A stretch of 49,520 bases of DNA, from positions 1 to 49,520 of the IMG/VR virus record IMGVR_UViG_3300046491_000214; one strand, written 5' to 3'. The notes beneath the pieces were generated by a model. The model made no database searches. It was not told where the DNA came from and worked only from the letters and a program-made list of their open reading frames with translations. Below are positions 14,471-22,184 of this stretch, piece after piece; within the stretch, counting starts at the first letter, position 1; every line of letters begins with the position of its first letter. This DNA comes from a virus. Position numbers and translations under genes: made by a program.

Positions 14471-16144
14471 TTACAGGACGACGAAGCCCTGGGTAATTTC
14501 GCCGGACGACGCGACGGGATTAAGGGACATGAGATAGACCGCGTTCAGCATCGCCATCAGCGGATCGATCTTCCCGGTGCCCGAGGCTTGTTTCGTGATC
14601 AGCACAGCATTCGCGCTCGGCACGATCTTGGCATTGCTGACGCACCAAGCCATCAGCGGCTGCCCCCCATGCACCAACACGCCCTCGGCTAGCTTGCGTT
14701 CGGCGGTCTTAATCGGGCTAGTCAGTTTCCAGCCCTGCGTGATACCGATGATCTTGTCCGGCGGTACGCCCCCCATCTCGAGTGCATCGAGAATGGCGCC
14801 GATTCCCTGAGGATCCAGGCCAAGCTTGTCCAGCACGCCGGCCTCGTAGACCATGGCGACGTTGGCCGCGAACTGGTCGATGTCCTGGCCGATGTGCTCG
14901 ACCAGCGTCAAGTGACCGTCGCGCGCGAAGTCCTGCAACCGCGGTGCGATTTCCTTCCGGCGCTCCAGCACGGAGGGGTGTGCCCAGGCATGCCCCCAGC
15001 CCAGCCAGCGCCGCGTTTCCTTGCAGCGGCCAATTGCGTACTGCCCCAGCAAGTCATCGAGGCCACCACCGTCGCCGCCCATCGTGACCACTTCGGATCG
15101 CTCGATCAGGTCGGCCAACGAAAATGTACGCTCGAGAACGCCCTGCTTGCTCCAGAAATCAGCGCCAGCCCAGCGATCAGAGCGAAGGTTCATGCCGATC
15201 TCGACGTTCGCGTGCTTCGCCATGAAGCCGCGGAACGATTCGGGACCAGCCTGCTCCGCCTTCGTGAATTCGCGCTCAAGGAACGCGCGGTCGACCGAAA
15301 ACCCGATATTCGGGTTGACCATCGCCATGTTTTCGAGCAGTAGGCACTCCCCCGACGCCACCATTTCCGGCGGATGCTCAAAGATGATCGGCACAAACGA
15401 CGGGTCAACAATCTCACCGTCACGCACCTTGCGGGCGTATTCGAGCTTCTGCTTGAAAACCCCTGCCGGCGGCTCGTCAGACTGAGTTGTCAGCCAAATA
15501 ACGAAACCTTCGGGCCGCGATGCCAGGCCGCCAAGCGCCTCGCGAAACATGTTCTCGGCGCTCGACATCTTGCCGAACAGGTGCAACTCGTCTACCAGGG
15601 TGCCGACTGACTTCTTGCCGCCCACCGTGTTTTGGTCGGCAGCCAACACCTTGAGGATTGAGTTGCTTTCGCGGTGCGTAATCTTTTTTTCGTGGGACTG
15701 CACGTGCATTAGCGCATCGAGCTCGTCGTCCTTCTGCACCATGTCACGCGCCGGTGTATATGCATTGTTGGCCACCTCGACCGTTGGCGCCAGCACGGAG
15801 AACTCAGCCGACTGGCGCCAGTTCAGAATCAATGCCGTCAGCATGATTCCAGCAGCAACCGTCGACTTCGAGTTCTTTTTTGGTAGGAGCACAAAAAATT
15901 CAACGATCAGGCGCCGGCCGCTGTCCGCATCGTAGGCGCCGAAGATGCATCGCACCAAGTCAAACACCCATTCGGCGCAGGATTCGCCAAAGGTCGGGCT
16001 GCCCGGCGCGTCAACGATCTTGAGTTCCTTGAAGATTGCAAGCGCCTGCTCAGCCTGCTCGGGGAAGATCGGAGGCGGAATGATTGTCTCGCCCGCTAGC
16101 AGGCGAGCCGCCCAGTCAGGGCAGGCAGTTGTCCAGTCCGGCAT
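14471..16144 (-). CDS. terL: Terminase large subunit
   Basis: 557 residues, the usual size for the HK97/P27-like TerL. The ATPase domain has a Walker A-like PKKNSKST (88-95) and Walker B LVDELHLF with Asp185/Glu186. The nuclease domain has MGGDGGGLDD around residue 355 and HGGQPLMAWCVSNA near the C-terminus, where acidic residues bind metal. The protein pumps and cuts DNA during packaging. It starts directly after terS. Confidence 0.95.
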   Translation of the reverse strand: MPDWTTACPDWAARLLAGETIIPPPIFPEQAEQALAIFKELKIVDAPGSPTFGESCAEWVFDLVRCIFGAYDADSGRRLIVEFFVLLPKKNSKSTVAAGIMLTALILNWRQSAEFSVLAPTVEVANNAYTPARDMVQKDDELDALMHVQSHEKKITHRESNSILKVLAADQNTVGGKKSVGTLVDELHLFGKMSSAENMFREALGGLASRPEGFVIWLTTQSDEPPAGVFKQKLEYARKVRDGEIVDPSFVPIIFEHPPEMVASGECLLLENMAMVNPNIGFSVDRAFLEREFTKAEQAGPESFRGFMAKHANVEIGMNLRSDRWAGADFWSKQGVLERTFSLADLIERSEVVTMGGDGGGLDDLLGQYAIGRCKETRRWLGWGHAWAHPSVLERRKEIAPRLQDFARDGHLTLVEHIGQDIDQFAANVAMVYEAGVLDKLGLDPQGIGAILDALEMGGVPPDKIIGITQGWKLTSPIKTAERKLAEGVLVHGGQPLMAWCVSNAKIVPSANAVLITKQASGTGKIDPLMAMLNAVYLMSLNPVASSGEITQGFVVL

Positions 16145-16621
16145 TTAAACCTTCTTCCCGCCTGCGGCGACAAGCTTTGGAGGCGCGGCCGCGGCAAATT
16201 TTCCGGCCCCCACCTTCTTGGCCGCATCCTGCTTCTGGTCCTTTTTGCCGCCCTCGCCCAGCCTTTGATGTTTAAACGGCAGCATGGCCTTGGCTGCATC
16301 GATCCGATACCGAAGGTCCGCCGCCGGCTCGTTCATGATCGTAGTGAGGAACTCGATCGGATCAGCAGTTGCCGGAATATCAATTGGGTCATCATCAGAC
16401 CGGGGCGATGTCGATGCGGATCTCGCCGGCGCCGCCGCGCGTTCGGAGGCGGCCGCGCGGCGCTTTTCGAGGTAGGCTTTAACATCCGGGTCTTTAACAT
16501 TTCTCGACCCGGCAGCCGATGCGGTTTTTTCACTGAAACCGGCGCGAATCGCCGCTTCCTTATTCGAGAACCCGGCCAAAACGGCATCGGCGAAGGCTCG
16601 CTTTTTGCCTGTTAAAGCCAT
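16145..16621 (-). CDS. terS: Terminase small subunit
   Basis: 158 residues from ATG 16621, which has GGAGGA nine bases upstream; an in-frame TTG at 16627 is rejected. The N-terminus is a Terminase_2-like helix-turn-helix (KKRAFADAVLAGFSNKEAAIRAGFSEKTASAAG). The middle (YRIDAAKAMLPFKHQRLGEGGKK) is typical of terS in P27/HK97-like phages. It recognises the packaging site and loads TerL. Confidence 0.9.
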   Translation of the reverse strand: MALTGKKRAFADAVLAGFSNKEAAIRAGFSEKTASAAGSRNVKDPDVKAYLEKRRAAASERAAAPARSASTSPRSDDDPIDIPATADPIEFLTTIMNEPAADLRYRIDAAKAMLPFKHQRLGEGGKKDQKQDAAKKVGAGKFAAAAPPKLVAAGGKKV

Positions 16622-16723
16622 TAACAAAATCCTCCATGGGGAATTTTTTCTGCGAATGAGAGACTATGCGGTGTCGGAGGCCAAAAGGCCCTGGACTTTG
16701 ACCCGCCCCTCCCCTTCAGGCGG

Positions 16724-17044
16724 TCAGCCGCCGCGCGCCCGTTCCCGAGCCTCGCGCGCCGACTTCGCGTCGTGGCAGGGCTGACAGAGAAGCTCCTTGT
16801 TCACGTCGTCGTCCGTGCCGCCCTTCCACAGCGGCTCGATGTGGTCGACCGCAGCGCCGACGCTCACGCGGTCATGGCGCAGGCACTCCTGGCACAGGCC
16901 GTTGTCGCGCTTGCGGATTCGTTCACGGTCCTGCACACCGGCCCAACCGCGCTTGCGCTGAACTGTGTCAGGCCGAACTGGGGTGAGCACAGCCAGGCGG
17001 CCACCAGCGGTTTGCAATCGCGGCTTGAGCGTTGTGAGCTTCAT
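16724..17044 (-). CDS. HNH endonuclease, terminase-associated
   Basis: 106 residues with the HNH fold: CQECLRHDRVSVG (CxxC), AAVDHIEPLWKGGTDDDVNKELLCQPCHDAKS (DH, N and CxxCH). HNH proteins next to terS are required, with terminase, for cos cleavage in HK97-type phages (established for HK97 gp74). The position suggests a cos-type packaging mechanism; the cos site may lie nearby in 16622-16723 or upstream. Confidence 0.9.
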   Translation of the reverse strand: MKLTTLKPRLQTAGGRLAVLTPVRPDTVQRKRGWAGVQDRERIRKRDNGLCQECLRHDRVSVGAAVDHIEPLWKGGTDDDVNKELLCQPCHDAKSAREARERARGG

Positions 17045-17046
17045 GG

Positions 17047-17427
17047 TCAGTCGATCCCGCCGAGCGAGATGCGATAGAACTGCGCGATCTCATCCGCGCT
17101 GTACGTGCGCCGGATACATGGCGGCAGGTGGGATGTACGCGCCATGAACTCGCGGTGCGCGCGCTCGGTTCGATCTCTCATCCAGGCGTCGAAGCTCCGA
17201 TCTGCTGCCGGGCCAGAGTCCGAGTCTAGAACTGGCGCAAAACAGAAGTCAGCGATGAGGCAGTCTTTGCCCATTTCACGTAGCTGATGGCGAAGCCCGC
17301 TCATCTCGTCGGCGAGCCGTAGCATCTCCAGAACAGCGTACCGATGCAGCTTCTCGACACCTGAGGCAAGCAGCATGATTGCGACAGCAAGCGACAGAAG
17401 TGAAAACAATCCAATCACGTCTCTCAT
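17047..17427 (-). CDS. Small membrane-anchored protein
   Basis: 126 residues with one N-terminal membrane segment (VIGLFSLLSLAVAIMLLASGV) and a polar C-terminal part (RTERAHREFMARTSHLPPCIRRTYSADEIAQ). The ATG overlaps the previous stop by 4 bp, and its stop is 2 bp from the HNH start. The Rz-like layout (N-terminal anchor, ~100-residue polar domain) is suggestive but there is no recognisable spanin motif or overlapping Rz1. No family assigned. Confidence 0.6.
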   Translation of the reverse strand: MRDVIGLFSLLSLAVAIMLLASGVEKLHRYAVLEMLRLADEMSGLRHQLREMGKDCLIADFCFAPVLDSDSGPAADRSFDAWMRDRTERAHREFMARTSHLPPCIRRTYSADEIAQFYRISLGGID

Positions 17428-17750
17428 CGCGCACTCCAGATGTCATGCCCTTCGCCCAGGTCAGGGTATTGGCCGGTTGACGGCATCGGCGCCGTACGGC
17501 GCTGCTTCCTGAACAGGTCGCGCAACAGCCCGCGGACGTTCTCGGGCAGACTGCGCGCCAACTCGACGAACGTCATGCCGGCGGCGCCGTAGCCCTTCGC
17601 CCGCAAGATGCTCTTGGCATCCTCGCAGTCGACGAGGTGTGCGGCGATGCGATTGAGGCGTGCGGGATCCGCTACCTTGGCCTCGTGCGCATGAGCGCCC
17701 AGCACAGCGCGCAGGATCTCGGCGCGATAGACGTCGATAGGGCCTTTCAT
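17424..17750 (-). CDS. Hypothetical phage protein
   Basis: 108 residues from ATG 17750 (MKGPIDVYRAEILRAVLGAH), which overlaps the stop of a 32-residue ORF (ATGA). A longer in-frame start at 17816 overlaps that ORF completely and has a less natural N-terminus. The fold appears helical (NRIAAHLVDCEDAKSILRAKG, LPENVRGLLRDLFRKQRR). No family recognised. Confidence 0.6.
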   Translation of the reverse strand: MKGPIDVYRAEILRAVLGAHAHEAKVADPARLNRIAAHLVDCEDAKSILRAKGYGAAGMTFVELARSLPENVRGLLRDLFRKQRRTAPMPSTGQYPDLGEGHDIWSAR

Positions 17751-17845
17751 TTCGCTGCCCGCCTGCGCGCAATGGCTGCGTTCTCGCGCTGCACCTGGAG
17801 CATGAGCCTCAGCCACACCACTTCGTTTTCAAGGCTCATGCGCAT
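17747..17845 (-). CDS. Small ORF (32 residues) coupled to the next gene
   Basis: From ATG 17845: a single charged amphipathic helix (MRMSLENEVVWLRLMLQVQR...). The stop overlaps the ATG of the next gene (AAATGA), which argues for translation. Its role is unknown. Confidence 0.45.
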   Translation of the reverse strand: MRMSLENEVVWLRLMLQVQRENAAIARRRAAK

Positions 17846-17853
17846 GAGGCACC

Positions 17854-18375
17854 TCAGTTAAGTAACGACGGCTGCATCGCCGTTTCCAATGACTCGCGCT
17901 CATCGCGCAGTGCCGGCAGTTCGCGCTTTCGGGTCAACATCAGATGTGATCCGAACGAGGCGCGTACCTGCGACCCGACTTCCTTTTCGATCAGCGCCTG
18001 CATCTGCTGCCACAGCGTCTGCTGCTGGCCATGCGCACGATCGAACGCGTCGATTACATCGAGATGAAAATCCGCATCGATCCACATCGCGTACGCGTAC
18101 ACAAGCGGCTTGGTCACAAACGTGCCCTGCGTTATTCCCGGCCTGTTCCCTTTGACGATCGAAACCGGAGTGATGCACAGATCTGTGCATCTCTTCTCAA
18201 TGGCAGCAATTAGCCGCTTCGTTTCATCGCGCCGCATGAACGAACCTGGGCGGTGCTGCTTCGTGGCCTTGCCCTGCGCCATAGCGGCGCGGTGTAGATC
18301 ATTGAGGCAGTAACGTCCATCAGCGTCGCGGTGCACGCCGGTATTTGATATGACTAGCTGGCTCGCGCCGTCCAT
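17854..18375 (-). CDS. KilA-N domain protein
   Basis: 173 residues. The KilA-N DNA-binding domain covers ~8-115: DGRYCLNDLHRAAMAQGKATKQH, FMRRDETKRLIAAIE, GTFVTKPLVYAYAMWIDADFHLDVIDAFD. The C-terminal tail (LTRKRELPALRDERESLE) is charged. Such proteins are phage transcription or anti-repressor factors. The start has GGAGGA. It is the first protein gene after the late leader with its terminators, so it could be made early in the late operon. Confidence 0.85.
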   Translation of the reverse strand: MDGASQLVISNTGVHRDADGRYCLNDLHRAAMAQGKATKQHRPGSFMRRDETKRLIAAIEKRCTDLCITPVSIVKGNRPGITQGTFVTKPLVYAYAMWIDADFHLDVIDAFDRAHGQQQTLWQQMQALIEKEVGSQVRASFGSHLMLTRKRELPALRDERESLETAMQPSLLN

Positions 18376-18392
18376 TCATTCCTCCGTAAACG

Positions 18393-18424
18393 AAAAAGGG
18401 CGACACCCGAAGGCATCGCCCTTT
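18393..18424 (-). terminator. Terminator before the KilA-N gene
   Basis: Minus strand GGGCGATGCC-TTCG-GGTGTCGCCC (18421-18398), a ~10-bp stem with two G-T pairs and a UUCG loop, followed by TTTTTCG. Confidence 0.8.
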
Positions 18425-18535
18425 GCACAAGATGAGGTCTTGACTCGCACCGTACGGCTCGGCTCCTGCCGGATTAAGCATGTCGAGACAACATTCAGCG
18501 CTTCGCAGCGGATGAATTGGATTTGCTACAGGTAT

Positions 18536-18571
18536 AAAAAATGCCGCCGGCGCATTGTTGCGACAGGCGGC
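18536..18571 (-). terminator. Terminator ending the late-leader RNA
   Basis: Minus strand outer stem GCCGCC (18571-18566) / GGCGGC (18548-18543), inner stem CGCA/TGCG with an ACAA loop, then A and TTTTTT (18541-18536). Confidence 0.8.
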
Positions 18572-18638
18572 GAAGTCCAGGAACGAGAGAACCTAGAGGA
18601 GACAGGTTTGTGGCGGCCGGTGCTGGCGTTCCGGCGAT

Positions 18639-18817
18639 GCAATCCGGGATGACGGAGCGTCTGGATTGCCTATGCTCCCTGGCGCATCAGCTAATGCGCA
18701 TACACCACACAAAGCCCGCGGCCGTCGTTCGCACACGCAAGGCGTGCTTGTCGGACTTAGGCTTTGTGTAGCGGCTCCTTACGAGAGCCAGGCGCCGACG
18801 CTCGCATATGGCAGCGT
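18639..18817 (-). ncRNA. Candidate structured RNA of the late leader
   Basis: Five hairpins follow one another: GCAATCC/GGATTGC (18639-18669) with inner GACG/CGTC; GCGCAT/ATGCGC (18682-18699); ACACAAAGCC/GGCTTTGTGT (18707-18769) with inner CACGC/GCGTG; GGCTC/GAGCC (18773-18789); ACGCT/AGCGT (18798-18817). The block lies between two minus-strand terminators, so the minus strand is favoured. No known RNA family was recognised. Confidence 0.4.
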
Positions 18818-18916
18818 TGCCGTATTCAACAAGTCAAGTTGGGATCAGCGGGGCCGGGCCGCTGTGCGTCGGATTGCACGAACCCCAAGGCTATCTGCAC
18901 AAGTGGGCCGTAAACG

Positions 18917-18941
18917 AAAAAACCCGCCAAGGCCGGCGGGT
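18917..18941 (-). terminator. Terminator at the start of the late leader
   Basis: Minus strand CCCGCC (18940-18935) and GGCGGG (18928-18923) across a GGCCTT loop, then TTTTTT. The flanking plus-strand CGTAAACGAAAAA is repeated at the 18393 terminator. Confidence 0.75.
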
Positions 18942-19065
18942 CGTTTCAAATTCTACAGGCGAACGCCGGCTTTACTGCTGGCTGGGCACTCGACTGCCTC
19001 GGGTGATGTTGGCGCCGTAGCGCGCATTACATTTTACCGAGGGAACTGTAGATGAGGACTTAAGT

Positions 19066-19461
19066 TTACGCCTGTTTTTTCGCGCGCGCAACAGTGATCT
19101 CAGCAGCAGCACGTACGATTGCACGGCAGGTGGCGTAGAGGTCATCACCACCTGCCGGCGCGGGCTCGACGACTATAATTGGCGGAGTTCCGCTGGCGTC
19201 AAAACTCCATTCGATTGTCACGCAGCCCGCTGACTCGCATTCGATGCTGACGCGCAGATTCAGCTTCACGGCGAGGCGCAACGCTTCATGCCCGCTATAC
19301 AATGGGTTCCAATGGTCCAGGGTTGTGCCGCGCGGTCGAACGCTGTAGCGGATCGACGACTCGACATCATCCCAAGTTCCATCAATACCCGCCGCCCTTG
19401 CTGCCAGTTCAAGTAATCTGCGGTCCTCAGCGCGCTCCTCATCCGTATATTCGTCCATCAC
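19066..19461 (-). CDS. Hypothetical phage protein, paralogue 1
   Basis: 131 residues. It shares a layout with the next gene upstream: an acidic N-terminus, LLELAARAAGI, DHWNPLYSGHEALRLAVKLNL and a C-terminal CRAIVRAAAEITVA. The WNPL..(D/E)A..LAV pattern recurs in small phage proteins of unknown role. The start overlaps the upstream stop by 4 bp. Confidence 0.7.
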   Translation of the reverse strand: MMDEYTDEERAEDRRLLELAARAAGIDGTWDDVESSIRYSVRPRGTTLDHWNPLYSGHEALRLAVKLNLRVSIECESAGCVTIEWSFDASGTPPIIVVEPAPAGGDDLYATCRAIVRAAAEITVARAKKQA

Positions 19462-19928
19462 ACCTCCGTCGCCTCGCCAACTGCGGCAGCTGCGCGGACG
19501 ATGGCGCGGCGGGTGGCGACCCGCTTATCATCCGCCCACGGCTCGAAGAATTCGGTTTCGAACATACTTTCCTGCCCGGGCACGTACGCCAGTGCGCAGC
19601 TTCGCCGGAACGATTTATTTTGCTCAATTGAGAAATCCAATTCCACCGCCAGATTAAACGCGTCGTCACCGTGCAGTAGCGGATTCCAGTTCCACATAGT
19701 AGAGCCGTCGGCGAAGTGCAGATTCAACCAGCTCTCGCCTTCGATAGCATCGATCCGAACCGCGCCAAGCGCACGAGCGGCCAGCCTGAGAAGCTCCAGG
19801 TCGGCGTCAGATAGGCCGGGCACGCTTGGCGGCTGTAGCGGCATGCCGTCGGCGTCGTCGTCATCGCTCGGCTGCCAGCCGGCGCCGGTCCACTCGGCGC
19901 GCTTGAATTCGTTCTCATCGGTGCTCAT
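19458..19928 (-). CDS. Hypothetical phage protein, paralogue 2
   Basis: 156 residues. The core LLRLAARALGAV, MWNWNPLLHGDDAFNLAVELDF and TRRAIVRAAAAVGEA match the neighbouring paralogue. It has an extended N-terminus with WTGAGWQPSDDDDADG. Both ends overlap adjacent genes by 4 bp, so it is translated as part of a chain. No function known. Confidence 0.7.
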   Translation of the reverse strand: MSTDENEFKRAEWTGAGWQPSDDDDADGMPLQPPSVPGLSDADLELLRLAARALGAVRIDAIEGESWLNLHFADGSTMWNWNPLLHGDDAFNLAVELDFSIEQNKSFRRSCALAYVPGQESMFETEFFEPWADDKRVATRRAIVRAAAAVGEATEV

Positions 19929-20323
19929 GCTGTCTCCAACACGGGAATCGGGTCGGTCCAGTTACCATAGCCGGCCTTTGGCCTCAACTCGGTTGGCGTC
20001 ACGTCAAGGCTATGCTTCTGCGGCATTGCTCGCTTGAGATCCCAAGAGCGTGCTCCGGGCCAGACCTGCGCAAACGCGGCGCACAACAGATTATGTGGAT
20101 CGTAGTCGAACTCCGAACGCGATTCATTCGGATAACCCTGGCCGTCGTTCCGATCTCCCCACCAATCGTAGTAGCACTCACCGCGGAGCTCCTGCGCAAC
20201 GAGCCCAGCGACTACCGAGGAAAACTCGTCACGCTTCTCAGCGAAGGAGCCAAGCAGGCAATCCGCCCACCATTCACCAGCGGCTTTAGCTGCCGCGTCG
20301 AGCTGCTTCTGATTGTCCATCAT
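19925..20323 (-). CDS. Hypothetical phage protein
   Basis: 132 residues (MMDNQKQLDAAAKAAGEWWADC). It is aromatic and acidic (CYYDWWGDRNDGQGYPNESRSEFDYDPHNLLCAAFAQ) with a C-terminal proline-rich tail. GGAGGG precedes two adjacent ATGs. It is the first of a chain of three overlapping genes after the Q-like gene. No family recognised. Confidence 0.65.
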   Translation of the reverse strand: MMDNQKQLDAAAKAAGEWWADCLLGSFAEKRDEFSSVVAGLVAQELRGECYYDWWGDRNDGQGYPNESRSEFDYDPHNLLCAAFAQVWPGARSWDLKRAMPQKHSLDVTPTELRPKAGYGNWTDPIPVLETA

Positions 20324-20365
20324 CCCTCCGTTGTCATCCAGTGAATTCTACCGGTAGCCGAGGAA

Positions 20366-20911
20366 CTATGCCGCCTGTCGCAGCTTGGCGCCCGCGCGCG
20401 CCCCGTGGGCCTGATACAGCCCTTCCAGTTCACTGATCATGTCCTTCACGCGCTCCACCTCGAGGGCGCCGCCGGCGATCGGCTCTCGTCCAGTGCCGGC
20501 GCAGTGCGAGCACGCGCGGCCGGCGGCAATCTTCGTACCATTGCACACCTCGCACTCACCTTGCAGCCAGTGGGCCAGCGACACACGCGCGATCTTTTCG
20601 TAGATGCCGTGCGCCGCCTTGATGTCCCATTCGTGCTTGATCTTGAGCCATTGGCGAGCCAGGCCCTTTTGCACAACGACCTTCGTCCAGACGCGGAGCA
20701 ATGCGGCCAGATTGTGATTGCCCGCCTCGAATGTCTTGCGGTGGGTGCCGACGGCGTACTTCGTGCGCGCCAGGAGCGAGCCGAAGACGACGCCAGAGCC
20801 GCCCGACAGGTCAGCCAAAGCGGCCGCGGCGAGTGCCTCGGTTTGATGATGCAGTTCGTCGTCCCTCAGGTCCGACGTGTTGAGCGATTGAAGGTACTTT
20901 TCGACGAACAT
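20366..20911 (-). CDS. Candidate antitermination protein, Q-like
   Basis: 181 residues. The N-terminal ~110 residues are helical; then comes a zinc-binding region CEVCNGTKIAAGRACSHCAGTGREP with two CxxC pairs, like the CxxCxGxG zinc motif of phage Q antiterminators and DnaJ. It lies at the end of the early operon, immediately before the late leader with its terminators and all late genes. Q proteins load RNA polymerase at the late promoter to pass such terminators; that role here rests on position and the zinc motif. The start has AAGGAG. An alternative is a DnaJ-type zinc-finger protein of unknown role. Confidence 0.6.
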   Translation of the reverse strand: MFVEKYLQSLNTSDLRDDELHHQTEALAAAALADLSGGSGVVFGSLLARTKYAVGTHRKTFEAGNHNLAALLRVWTKVVVQKGLARQWLKIKHEWDIKAAHGIYEKIARVSLAHWLQGECEVCNGTKIAAGRACSHCAGTGREPIAGGALEVERVKDMISELEGLYQAHGARAGAKLRQAA

Positions 20912-21001
20912 GGCTTGCTCCTTGGAATGAGAAGAAGCTTAGCACTCAGCCATAATCTTGCAGTCTGTTCCGACATTTTCCAAACCGCAAGTCATCATGC
21001 A

Positions 21002-21346
21002 TCAAAATTCCTCAATCGCCCAACCCCCGCCGTCCTTCTTTGGCTTCGCCTTGATCGCTACGAAACGCATCGGGTACAGATCGGCGGCGATCTTGATCTT
21101 CGCCCTTCCGTCGTCGGTCCAGAACCCTTTCACCTCGTGCATCTCCAGAGTACCGTCGGAAAGCATGACGTTGAAGTCCGGCGTGTAGCTCGTGTTCTCG
21201 GCGAGGCTGAACTTCATGCCCTCGAACTTGAACCACGCCACCTCGCCCGCAGCGCGGCGCTGCTCGAGCGTCGCCGCGTACGCCGCCTCCGTCTTGTTCA
21301 TGGTGCCGGCCTTGAGCCGGCCCAGAGCCTGAAGTCCGCGCTTCAA
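21002..21346 (-). CDS. DUF1064 nuclease-like protein
   Basis: 114 residues from a TTG at 21346 that overlaps the upstream stop (TTGA); ATG 21301 (MNKTEAAYAATLE) is the alternative. The sequence has the DUF1064 pattern, a compact PD-(D/E)xK-like core: WFKFEGMKFSLAENTSYTPDF, then MHEVKGFWTDDGRAKIKIAADLYP and KKDGGGWAIEEF. The PDF and EVKG residues resemble restriction-type nuclease active sites. In phages it sits among replication and recombination genes. Confidence 0.8.
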   Translation of the reverse strand: MKRGLQALGRLKAGTMNKTEAAYAATLEQRRAAGEVAWFKFEGMKFSLAENTSYTPDFNVMLSDGTLEMHEVKGFWTDDGRAKIKIAADLYPMRFVAIKAKPKKDGGGWAIEEF

Positions 21347-21714
21347 TCGTCGACCCCGATCGATGCTGCGAGAAGCTTCACTGCCGGCAGGCGAGCCCAC
21401 ACTTCAGGAAACTGTGCGCGCGCCTGCTCAATCATCTCGTCCGGGGTGATCGTCAGCGACGGCGCGTAGAACACGCTGTTGCTACCCCCACGGCTATCGA
21501 CGGTGTAGTCCCAGAATGCCAGCGCCGTCACGCCCCAGGCCTCGAGGCGAGAAACAGTCGCGACGTAGCCAGTACTATTGTCCTGCGGCGGCAAGATGCC
21601 ATCGAAATTCAGTAGCTTGCGAAGTTCGGGGCTGTACGGCTCACGCATGCCCGGCTTGAAAAGGTAGTGGCCGGGGCGGCGGTAACATCCGAAGTAAAGC
21701 CAATTAGTGATCAT
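21343..21714 (-). CDS. Hypothetical phage protein
   Basis: 123 residues. The N-terminus NWLYFGCYRRPGHYLF and ALAFWDYTVDSRGGSNSVFY are distinctive, with a helical C-terminus (DEMIEQARAQFPEVWARL). The length and pattern recall small cytosolic phage proteins encoded near replication genes. No family assigned. Its stop overlaps the DUF1064 start. Confidence 0.65.
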   Translation of the reverse strand: MITNWLYFGCYRRPGHYLFKPGMREPYSPELRKLLNFDGILPPQDNSTGYVATVSRLEAWGVTALAFWDYTVDSRGGSNSVFYAPSLTITPDEMIEQARAQFPEVWARLPAVKLLAASIGVDD

Positions 21715-21731
21715 AATTGCAGTTTTCCTTT

Positions 21732-22127
21732 TCAGTTGCCGCGGGCGCCCGCATTAGCCGGGGAAAGACTCTCGGTCTTGATCTTCGTGCTGCCTTCGGC
21801 GTGCTCTTGCAGGCGATCAATCTCCTTCAGCAGCGCGCTTCGGTACTGACCTACCGACTGGAACGACAGTACATAGCTGTCATCTGCGATCAATGAGCGG
21901 AGTCGGCTGACAACTGGGCTAACCGGATCCGCCTGGATAATGGTTTGCAAGTAGTTAGCCAAGTCGAGCGCCTCTTCCAGCGCGTGGCGGGCAATCTGGT
22001 TTCGCGTTAAGCCGGCCGCCGCTAAGGTAGTGCCGTACTTCGTAATACCGATGCGCGAGCGGTCAAGTAGCAACTGGCGGTTGGCCTCGACCACCGGGTC
22101 CTCAGCATGCATATTTTCGTTGGACAT
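21732..22127 (-). CDS. Phage protein with MazG-like helix pattern
   Basis: 131 residues. The segment RSRIGITKYGTTLAAAGL followed by HALEEALDLANYLQTII is a common phage pattern; the E-E-x-x-D arrangement in the helix recalls all-alpha NTP pyrophosphohydrolases, but the evidence is only motif-level. The C-terminal half is helical and ends in a disordered tail. Confidence 0.65.
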   Translation of the reverse strand: MSNENMHAEDPVVEANRQLLLDRSRIGITKYGTTLAAAGLTRNQIARHALEEALDLANYLQTIIQADPVSPVVSRLRSLIADDSYVLSFQSVGQYRSALLKEIDRLQEHAEGSTKIKTESLSPANAGARGN

Positions 22128-22184
22128 TCAATCCTTTCGTATCGTTGTTGTTGCCGCCCGGGCTGGCCAGGCGGCGCCTCATGG

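Larger units (their letters stand above)
18376..19065. other. 690-bp non-coding late-leader region
   Basis: No convincing protein gene occurs here. It contains three minus-strand terminators (18917-18941, 18536-18571, 18393-18424) and a block of consecutive hairpins (18639-18817). It lies just after the Q-like gene cluster and just before the packaging and head genes, where lambdoid phages have the late promoter and its terminator. Confidence 0.6.

Noticed and set aside
17047-17427. Spanin (Rz/Rz1) assignment for the small membrane protein
   Set aside because: One N-terminal anchor is present but there is no overlapping lipoprotein frame, and no holin or endolysin is nearby.
18590-18960. Possible phage tRNA in the late leader
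   Set aside because: Several stems exist but none gives a cloverleaf with a proper T arm, anticodon loop and CCA end.
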